Part shown: piece by piece, positions 20,751-26,259 of the stretch
Numbering within the stretch: the first letter of the stretch is position 1
How the letters are laid out: each line of letters begins with the position of its first letter
Assembly (NCBI GenBank): GCA_017444615.1
Contig: JAFSWF010000058.1
Coordinates: 1 to 32,429 of the forward strand
DNA length: 32,429 nucleotides
Source of the DNA: Paludibacteraceae bacterium
GTDB lineage: Bacteria > Bacteroidota > Bacteroidia > Bacteroidales > Paludibacteraceae
Direction of reading: 5' to 3'
Notes under the pieces: model-generated
Database searches by the model: none
Told to the model about the DNA's origin: nothing
Seen by the model: only the letters and a program-made list of their open reading frames with translations
Position numbers and translations under genes: made by a program

Positions 20751-22783
20751 CGTACGTTCTGTTTAGGCATCGGGTAGTTTTGGATTACTTCGTAATCCTG
20801 TCCGAGCAAGTTGTTGATTTCTATATTGGCTTTGAGCCAGACTTTTTGGCTATTAGCTATTAACTCCCGGCTGTTAGCCAAACACCACTCACCGTACATC
20901 GAGAGGTCGTGGGTGTACCACGGTTGGACGTAATTATAGATGATATTCTCCTGTTGGCTGTAGCGTTCGCCTACATAGATGAACGAATAATTGAAGCCAT
21001 AGTGGTCTCCGCGTTTGCTTTCCCATTCGAGTCCCACTACGGCACTTCCGCTGTGCCGGGGGATATACGGGATCTGATGACCGAAATAGGTGTCGTTCGG
21101 GTTGGTGACGTCAATTGCCGTTTGATAGGTGTAATTGAGACGTGTGCGCAACACAAAGCGCAGCGGCAGGAAGAAAGACATGTCCGCTTTGGCATCCACG
21201 CCGTTGATCTTCACTTCGCCTAAGTTGAGCATCGTCCATCGGAACTGCTGTCCCTTGGGATACGCAATGATCTTGTCCGTTACGCGGTTGTAGTAATAGG
21301 AGAGTGCGACATTAGCTGTTAGCCATTGGCTATTGGCTTTATATTCCAGACTTACCGAGTGCTGTCGCGCTAATTCCGGACGTAAGTTGGCGTTACCTAA
21401 ATCGGTGTAATACAGGTCATTAAAAGTCGGATAGCGGTAACTCTGCTTATAGAAGGCATTGAGCGACAAGTCTATGGCAGGGTATGGTCGGAAGGAGACA
21501 AAGACACCCGGGGTTACTTTGGGAGAATTGGTGATTGGTGAATGGTGATTGGTGATGGCCGTCATCAATACGGAGGCTTGCAGACGCAGATATTCCTTGA
21601 TGTTGAATGCCGTTGCAGCCGATAGCCAGTGGCTATGGCGATAGAACCGCTCATCCGTCACGCCGGTGATTTTCTCATCTTTGCGGAGCGCATTAAACTG
21701 ATAATCATACGCCAGTGACACGTCCCACCATCGGAACAGTTGCACCTTATTGGCCCACGATACATATACCTCTTGCTGCCAATACTGATTATCGGAGGGC
21801 AACAAACGCTGGTCGTAGTTGATGTAGTGGGTATAATCGTTGGCGTACTTAGCCACTACGCGTGTGCTCCAACGTCTGAACCACTCGTCCTGCCAGATTC
21901 CTTGCACGAAACTACTCCTGTCCCATAGCCTCTCTCCGTTTCGCCACACGTTATTGACGATAGCTCCGGGCACCCCGCGTTCGCTCCAGTAGTTATAACC
22001 ATGCACACGCCAGAAACCTGTATTGCTGTAGTAGTGATGTAAGCCCAATTCTGCCCGCACGGCATTCACATCGCCGTTCTGACGCACAGCCGTGGTATCG
22101 TACGCCGTTTCGCCGCTGGGTAAGACGCGTTTGTAACGGAAAGGATACTTGCCGTCCGAATAGATATATTCGGCATCAATGGTCATCGAAAGGGCATCGG
22201 TTAACTTGACATCCACACCGACGTTAGGGTTCGCCAAGGCAAAGGAGCCAAACCGCATTTTTCCGCGCACATGTACGCGCTCGTTCTCCTTAAAATAAGG
22301 TTTGCGGGTGGTCATATACACACTGCCTGCCGCACCGAACTCCCTGGCGGACTGGAAGATATCGGATTTCTGACCGTTGTAGAGTTGGATCTCCTCCATA
22401 TTATCCAACGAGAAGCGTCCTAAGTCCACCTGTCCGTTCTGCGCGTTACCTATCTGCACGCCGTTATAATAGACAGCCGTGTGTTGGCTTCCCATGGATC
22501 GCACATTGATGGTCTTGATACCTCCTACTCCACCGTAGTCTTTGAGCTGTACACCGGAGAAATAACGCAAGGCGTCAGCCACCGACAGGGCATTCAGCCT
22601 CTGTAACTCTTCGCCTTTGAGCGTCTGCGGCACAATGACATCCTTGGTCAACGCACGCGCCGTTATTTCCACTTCGTCGATCCGGAAATCACGGTATAAC
22701 GAATCCAACTCCGTATCGCTGAATGCATATACAGAGCCGGCACAAAGTGCTAATATCACTATGAGAAATCTTCTATTGGCCAT
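20726..22783 (-). CDS. btuB: TonB-dependent vitamin B12 receptor BtuB
   Basis: Outer membrane cobalamin transporter (685 aa). Signal peptide MANRRFLIVILALCAGSVYAFS. Plug domain about 35-165 with FRIDEVEITARAL, LSVADALRYFSGVQLKDYGGVGGIKTINVRSMG, VYYNGVQIGNAQNGQVDLGRF and FGAAGSVYMTT; 22-strand-type barrel to the C-terminus, ending CTIAVKY. I chose the ATG at 22783: a longer in-frame reading (to 22858) would run through the cobalamin riboswitch aptamer. The barrel carries three in-frame heptamer arrays (near 20845, 21311 and 21525), which should fall in loops. The first transported ligand is inferred from the riboswitch, the BtuG-like partner and the BtuF-like gene; together these make the assignment strong. 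Confidence 0.93.
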   Translation of the reverse strand: MANRRFLIVILALCAGSVYAFSDTELDSLYRDFRIDEVEITARALTKDVIVPQTLKGEELQRLNALSVADALRYFSGVQLKDYGGVGGIKTINVRSMGSQHTAVYYNGVQIGNAQNGQVDLGRFSLDNMEEIQLYNGQKSDIFQSAREFGAAGSVYMTTRKPYFKENERVHVRGKMRFGSFALANPNVGVDVKLTDALSMTIDAEYIYSDGKYPFRYKRVLPSGETAYDTTAVRQNGDVNAVRAELGLHHYYSNTGFWRVHGYNYWSERGVPGAIVNNVWRNGERLWDRSSFVQGIWQDEWFRRWSTRVVAKYANDYTHYINYDQRLLPSDNQYWQQEVYVSWANKVQLFRWWDVSLAYDYQFNALRKDEKITGVTDERFYRHSHWLSAATAFNIKEYLRLQASVLMTAITNHHSPITNSPKVTPGVFVSFRPYPAIDLSLNAFYKQSYRYPTFNDLYYTDLGNANLRPELARQHSVSLEYKANSQWLTANVALSYYYNRVTDKIIAYPKGQQFRWTMLNLGEVKINGVDAKADMSFFLPLRFVLRTRLNYTYQTAIDVTNPNDTYFGHQIPYIPRHSGSAVVGLEWESKRGDHYGFNYSFIYVGERYSQQENIIYNYVQPWYTHDLSMYGEWCLANSRELIANSQKVWLKANIEINNLLGQDYEVIQNYPMPKQNVRCTIAVKY
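20845..20883. repeat. Heptamer array in btuB, copy 1
   Basis: TGGCTAT-TAGCTAT-TAACTCC-CGGCTGT-TAGCCAA on the plus strand; encodes CLANSREL/IANSQKV with a 7-residue period near the C-terminus of BtuB. Confidence 0.8.
21311..21341. repeat. Heptamer array in btuB, copy 2
   Basis: GCTGTTA-GCCATTG-GCTATTG-GCTTTAT; encodes YKANSQWLTANVA. The unit resembles copy 1. Confidence 0.75.
21525..21558. repeat. Heptamer array in btuB, copy 3
   Basis: ATTGGTG-ATTGGTG-AATGGTG-ATTGGTG-ATGG; encodes ITNHHSP/ITNSPK. The same unit on the other strand (ATCACCA) makes up the array at 26893. Confidence 0.85.
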
Positions 22784-22788
22784 TGTTC

Positions 22789-22806
22789 GTCCTAATCCAA
22801 GAGGAC
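22789..22806 (-). promoter_or_regulatory. Expression-platform hairpin before btuB
   Basis: Minus strand GTCCT-CTTGGATT-AGGAC, 5-bp stem and 8-nt loop ending 5 nt before the btuB start codon. Its loop could pair with an AATCT stretch in the aptamer (22876-22880), in the manner of the kissing loop of cobalamin riboswitches. The pairing is a proposal from base complementarity only. Confidence 0.55.
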
Positions 22807-22817
22807 TTATCAATCGA

Positions 22818-22909
22818 GCATTTGGCAAGCGATCTGACTTATGCCGTTCGGCAATCACAGTAGCCGGTCTGTCCGAGATTCACACTCGCGTTCTCTTAAA
22901 TCCAAATGC
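22818..22909 (-). promoter_or_regulatory. Cobalamin riboswitch aptamer
   Basis: Read on the minus strand, P1 is GCATTTGG (22909-22902) pairing with CCAAATGC (22825-22818). Between them are the conserved pieces GAGAA, AGTGTGAATCTC, GGACAG, CGGCTACTGTGA and the B12-box-like AAGTCAGATCGCTTGCC (22840-22824). At about 92 nt it is a compact form. It sits between the btuB promoter and start codon and should lower btuB-locus expression when cobalamin is present, probably by blocking translation initiation because no terminator is visible. Confidence 0.9.
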
Positions 22910-22914
22910 GGGTG

Positions 22915-22946
22915 CAAAGGTACAAAAAATAATTGATATGTGCAAA
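22915..22946 (-). promoter_or_regulatory. Promoter of the B12 uptake locus
   Basis: Minus strand TTTGCA (22946-22941), 18-nt spacer, TACCTTTG (22922-22915). Transcription would start just before riboswitch helix P1. Confidence 0.8.
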
Positions 22947-22950
22947 TAAA

Positions 22951-22982
22951 TTTGCATAAATAAAAAAAAAGTTGTAATTTTG
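22951..22982 (+). promoter_or_regulatory. Promoter of rlmD
   Basis: TTTGCA (22951-22956), 18-nt spacer, TAATTTTG (22975-22982). Only 4 bp separate its -33 element from that of the divergent btuB promoter. Confidence 0.8.
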
Positions 22983-22999
22983 CACCCTAAACGAATACA

Positions 23000-24481
23000 A
23001 TGATGGCAAAAAAGAAGAGTTTACCGCTCTATGAGCATGTCGAAATAACCGGTGTGGCAGCAGAAGGCAAAGCACTCCTGCGAATCGACGACATCGTTTG
23101 TTTTGTACCTAACTGCGTGCCCGGAGACATAGTGGATTTGCAAATCACCCGCAAGAAACATAGTTTCATGGAAGGCAAAGTGGTTCGACTCGTTCACCCC
23201 AGTCCTGTTCGATGCGAAGCTCAATGCAAACATTTTAGCGTCTGCGGAGGCTGCAAATGGCAGATCTTGCCTTATGATGAACAGTTGCGCTACAAGCAGC
23301 AGCAGGTCTTTGACAATTTGACCCGTATCGGTAAAATAGAACTGCCGGAGATACGTCCCATCCTCGGTTCCAAGCATATATACGAGTACCGCAATAAACT
23401 GGAGTTCACCTGTGCTGACCGCAAATGGATTCCTTCGGAACTGTTTAACGAACTATCGAGCGACCAAATTGACGAATTAAAGACCGAACCCGGTTTGGGT
23501 TTTCACATCCCTAACGCCTTTGACAAAATACTGGACATCGAAGAGTGCCATCTGATGCCGGAGATCAATAACCGTATTCGGAACGGCGTACGCACCTACG
23601 CGAAAGAGCACGGACTGACGTTCTATAACGAACACACGCACACAGGGCTTCTCCGCACGCTGATTCTTCGTTCCAACCACAAAGGCGAACTGATGCTTAT
23701 CGTCGTTTTTGGAGACGGTTTAGAAACGGAGCAAAATAACCGTGCGGCGAAAGGACTGCTGGAATACCTTCACAACGCATTCCCGGAGATTATCTCGCTT
23801 TTGTATGTGGAGAATCTGAAGTTCAACGACACCATAGGCGACCAAGAAGTGCATACCTATTTCGGTCAGGATTATATCATCGAAGAGATGGAAGGGTTGC
23901 AGTTCAAGGTAGGTCCTAAATCCTTCTACCAAACCAACACCGAGCAAGCCTACGAACTCTACAAAGTGGCACGCGATTTTGCCTTTGACCCATTACCAAT
24001 TACCCATTACCCATTACCAATTACCAATAACCAATTACCCCTGGTGTACGACCTCTATACGGGCACCGGCACTATCGCTAATTTTGTAGCTCGTCAGGCG
24101 CGGGAAGTCATCGGCATCGAATATGTGCCGGAAGCGATTGAAGACGCCAAAGTAAATTCGAATATCAATCAAATCGCCAACACACGCTTCTTCGCAGGGG
24201 ATATGAAGGATATTTTGAATGATGATTTCGTAGCGCAATACGGTCGGCCGGACGTTATTATTACCGACCCTCCTCGCGCAGGAATGCATGAAGATGTGGT
24301 GAATGTGATCCTCAACGCCGAACCCAAACGAATCGTGTATGTCAGTTGTAATCCTGCTACCCAAGCGCGTGATTTGGCGCTACTCGACGCCAAGTACCGC
24401 GTTACGGCCGTGCAACCCGTGGATATGTTCCCCCATACGCAACATGTGGAAAATGTTGTGCAACTGGTGCTTCGCACGTAA
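23000..24481 (+). CDS. rlmD: 23S rRNA (uracil-C5)-methyltransferase, RlmD/TrmA family
   Basis: SAM-dependent RNA methyltransferase of 493 aa. N-terminal TRAM RNA-binding domain (about 5-65, EHVEITGVAAEGKALLRI); a 4Fe-4S motif CEAQCKHFSVCGGC near residues 74-91, as in RlmD/RumA; central domain; and the Rossmann methyltransferase domain with VYDLYTGTGTIANFVA, EVIGIEYVPEAIEDAK, VIITDPPRAGMH and the catalytic Cys in VYVSCNPATQARDL. Target is probably U1939 or a similar 23S uridine. Right before the SAM-binding strand (VYDLYTGTG) sits an extra repeat-encoded segment of about 17 residues (LPITHYPLPITNNQLP), in the linker between central and catalytic domains. The start could be either of two consecutive ATGs at 23000 and 23003. 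Confidence 0.93.
   Translation: MMAKKKSLPLYEHVEITGVAAEGKALLRIDDIVCFVPNCVPGDIVDLQITRKKHSFMEGKVVRLVHPSPVRCEAQCKHFSVCGGCKWQILPYDEQLRYKQQQVFDNLTRIGKIELPEIRPILGSKHIYEYRNKLEFTCADRKWIPSELFNELSSDQIDELKTEPGLGFHIPNAFDKILDIEECHLMPEINNRIRNGVRTYAKEHGLTFYNEHTHTGLLRTLILRSNHKGELMLIVVFGDGLETEQNNRAAKGLLEYLHNAFPEIISLLYVENLKFNDTIGDQEVHTYFGQDYIIEEMEGLQFKVGPKSFYQTNTEQAYELYKVARDFAFDPLPITHYPLPITNNQLPLVYDLYTGTGTIANFVARQAREVIGIEYVPEAIEDAKVNSNINQIANTRFFAGDMKDILNDDFVAQYGRPDVIITDPPRAGMHEDVVNVILNAEPKRIVYVSCNPATQARDLALLDAKYRVTAVQPVDMFPHTQHVENVVQLVLRT
23989..24041. repeat. Heptamer array inside rlmD
   Basis: Seven units of the CCATTAC/CCAATTA type (CCATTAC, CAATTAC, CCATTAC, CCATTAC, CAATTAC, CAATAAC, CAATTAC). It encodes LPITHYP/LPITNNQ/LP with a clear 7-residue period and keeps the reading frame. 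Confidence 0.9.
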
Positions 24482-24514
24482 ACCGTTAAACTGTTAAACC
24501 GTTAAATTGTTACT
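24482..24514. repeat. CGTTAAAC octamer array
   Basis: CCGTTAAA-CTGTTAAA-CCGTTAAA-TTGTTACT, four 8-bp units filling the whole gap between rlmD and the protease gene. Confidence 0.8.
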
Positions 24515-25915
24515 ATGTTACTATTCCTATTATTCATCTATTTCGTTTCGTTCGCGGACAAACCCGCCGAAGGCACACCTGCTCTGTCGCCCCGAGCCAT
24601 TGAGCAACGCGCCAAATGGTCTATTCCTACGGACGAAATGGATATGCCTGTATCCGCCATTTACCTTGATTCGCTCCGCCATGCAGGGGCAAAGATCCAT
24701 CATACCAGCCGGTGGTTCAACGGAGCCACTGTCGAGATGAACGAAGACTTAGCTGCTGAAGTGGCTTCATGGTCGTTTGTCACCGAAGTGGAATGCACAC
24801 GCGACGATAGCCCCAAACGCGCTTTCTTCGCCCCTTGGCGCGTACACAAAGCGGCACAGGTTTCGTCCTATAGCCCAACAGACGACCAGTTGAACCTCTA
24901 TAACCTGCCGCCATTGCACCAAGCGGGTTTTGAAGGGCAAGGTATTCTCATGGCCATCTGTGATGGCGGGTTCTACAAAGCCAACACACTCGATTGTTTC
25001 CGGCAAAGCGAACTCGAAATGGGGCACTTCGATTTTACGGACGATACGGATGATTTCTACGGTTCGACAGGCACCCACGGCACCGAGTGTCTGAGCACTA
25101 TCTCCGCTATCAAAGAGAACTTCTACGGTGCCGCCACGAAAGCGCCTTATTACCTCATGCGCTCCGAAGAAGACCCACATGAATCCAAGAAGGAGATGGA
25201 CAATCTGGTGGCTGCTCTCGAGAAAGCAGACTCGCTCGGCGTCAATGTTTTCTCCGCTTCATTAGGGTATTTTTTCTTTGATAACTACGACTGGGACATC
25301 ACGTACGACCAGTTAGACGGCAAGACCTACCGCGTGAGCCGAGCGGCTACTATTGCTGCCCGCAAAGGGATGTTAGTCTGCATAGCCGCAGGCAACGAAG
25401 GAGATGATGATTGGGAAAAAATAGACTTGCCGGCTGATGCGGATAGCGTTCTGACCGTAGGAGCCGTAACGGTCAATGGCACTATTGGCGGTTTGTCAAG
25501 TCATGGTCCCACTGCCGATGGACGCGTCAAACCCGATGTCTGTGCCGTTGGGGTCTGGGCAACTATCGTTACGCCTTCCGGAGCCATCACCCATTCGAAC
25601 GGAACCAGTTTTGCAACACCTTTATTGGCAGGTCTGGCGGCGTCGTTATGGTCCGCCCTACCCGATGAGAACGCTATGCAGATCCGCGAACGTATCATCC
25701 GGTCCTCTAACCGCTATGCTAATCCCGACCCCGTCCAATACGGCTACGGCATACCCGATGCGTGGGAGGCATACCAGATGGATCTGCCTTCCGGCGTAGA
25801 AGAGGTACCCAATACCAACGACCAAGGACCAACGACCAAATTTATCCGCGGCGATCAGATTCTTATTCTCCGCCATGGACATATCTACAACCTTGCCGGC
25901 CAACGCCTGGATTAA
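24515..25915 (+). CDS. Secreted S8 family (subtilisin-like) serine peptidase
   Basis: Protease of 466 aa. Short N-terminal hydrophobic segment (MLLFLLFIYFVSFA) acting as signal peptide, then a pro-region (about 15-95, RAIEQRAKWSIPTDEMDMPVS). Catalytic triad in order: Asp in LMAICDGGFY (about 153), His in STGTHGTEC (about 190) and Ser in SNGTSFATPLLAG (about 367); the oxyanion Asn is in CIAAGNEGDD. After the catalytic domain, a repeat-encoded linker (PNTNDQGPTTK) leads to a short tail, FIRGDQILILRHGHIYNLAGQRLD. Tails of the form I..G.I.I.R.G..YN..GQR end many secreted proteins of Bacteroidales and probably act as a sorting signal, so export through type IX secretion is possible. Ligand and target unknown. 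Confidence 0.9.
   Translation: MLLFLLFIYFVSFADKPAEGTPALSPRAIEQRAKWSIPTDEMDMPVSAIYLDSLRHAGAKIHHTSRWFNGATVEMNEDLAAEVASWSFVTEVECTRDDSPKRAFFAPWRVHKAAQVSSYSPTDDQLNLYNLPPLHQAGFEGQGILMAICDGGFYKANTLDCFRQSELEMGHFDFTDDTDDFYGSTGTHGTECLSTISAIKENFYGAATKAPYYLMRSEEDPHESKKEMDNLVAALEKADSLGVNVFSASLGYFFFDNYDWDITYDQLDGKTYRVSRAATIAARKGMLVCIAAGNEGDDDWEKIDLPADADSVLTVGAVTVNGTIGGLSSHGPTADGRVKPDVCAVGVWATIVTPSGAITHSNGTSFATPLLAGLAASLWSALPDENAMQIRERIIRSSNRYANPDPVQYGYGIPDAWEAYQMDLPSGVEEVPNTNDQGPTTKFIRGDQILILRHGHIYNLAGQRLD
25808..25844. repeat. Heptamer array inside the protease gene
   Basis: CCAATAC-CAACGAC-CAAGGAC-CAACGAC-CAAATTT, 7-bp units in frame, encoding NTNDQGP/TTK between the catalytic domain and the C-terminal tail. 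Confidence 0.75.
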
Positions 25916-25923
25916 CAATGAAG

Positions 25924-25956
25924 CCCCGACGAATTTTAATTCGTGGGGAGGAGCAT
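25924..25956 (-). repeat. ATTAAAAT hairpin, copy 3 (downstream of the SRP RNA)
   Basis: On the minus strand GCTCCTCCCC-ACGAATT-AA-AATTCGT-C-GGGG. Stem of 11 bp with a one-base bulge and a 2-nt loop. Relative to the SRP RNA it has the same position and orientation as copies 1 and 2 have to tRNA-Gly and rnpB. Confidence 0.75.
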
Positions 25957-25961
25957 AGCAC

Positions 25962-25975
25962 AAAAAAAGAGCAAG
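25962..25975 (-). terminator. Terminator of the SRP RNA gene
   Basis: The closing stem of the SRP RNA (GAGCAAG pairing with CTTGCTC) is followed at once by a run of seven T (25968-25962) on the minus strand, so the RNA's own stem probably serves as an intrinsic terminator. Confidence 0.65.
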
Positions 25976-26065
25976 CTTACTACATCGCACCGCTACAACC
26001 TCCTACCCTTGCTCCGGTCAAGGCCTGGGGGAGTTCAGAGGGAGCTGGTCGTATAGGACTTGCTC
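25969..26065 (-). ncRNA. ffs: Signal recognition particle RNA (small bacterial type)
   Basis: About 97 nt on the minus strand. The ends pair (GAGCAAG 26065-26059 with CTTGCTC 25975-25969). The middle holds the Ffh-binding hairpin: CCCCCAGG on the 5' side and AGCAAGGGTA on the 3' side, with 10 nt between CAGG and AGCA, the same spacing as in E. coli 4.5S RNA. The apical loop region reads CCTTGACCGG, so it lacks the common GGAA tetraloop. The gene has a canonical promoter and a T-run at its 3' end. It fills most of the 344-bp gap between the protease and the next receptor, which has no protein gene. Confidence 0.85.
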
Positions 26066-26086
26066 TATATCTTTCAAAATCGGCGA

Positions 26087-26118
26087 CAAAATTACTACTT
26101 TTTTTTGATATACGCAAA
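26087..26118 (-). promoter_or_regulatory. Promoter of the SRP RNA gene
   Basis: Minus strand TTTGCG (26118-26113), 18-nt spacer, TAATTTTG (26094-26087). The expected transcript start is about 10-15 nt before the first paired base of the RNA. Confidence 0.8.
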
Positions 26119-26195
26119 TAAAAATGAGAAAAAAGCACTTTTTCGGCGCTTTTTCCTTAATAAACCTTCTTTTCTGCCCTCAGAAAGGGACTAAA

Positions 26196-26227
26196 TTTGC
26201 ATAATTCAAAAAATAATAGTAATTTTG
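26196..26227 (+). promoter_or_regulatory. Promoter of the 26260 receptor gene
   Basis: TTTGCA (26196-26201), 18-nt spacer, TAATTTTG (26220-26227). The leader is only about 25 nt, so there is no room for a riboswitch, and any start codon upstream of about 26235 is excluded. Confidence 0.8.
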
Positions 26228-26259
26228 CACTACAAAACACAATAAGTGTTGAATACATC

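Noticed and set aside
22784..22858. N-terminal extension of BtuB to an upstream ATG
   Set aside because: The extension is the riboswitch B12 box and expression platform; the ATG at 22783 gives a clean signal peptide.
25762..26121. Open frame running through the protease end and the SRP RNA
   Set aside because: It overlaps two better supported genes, and its sequence over the SRP region reflects RNA structure, not a protein.
26197..26259. Longer start of the second TonB receptor
   Set aside because: It would begin inside the -33 element and before the expected transcript start.
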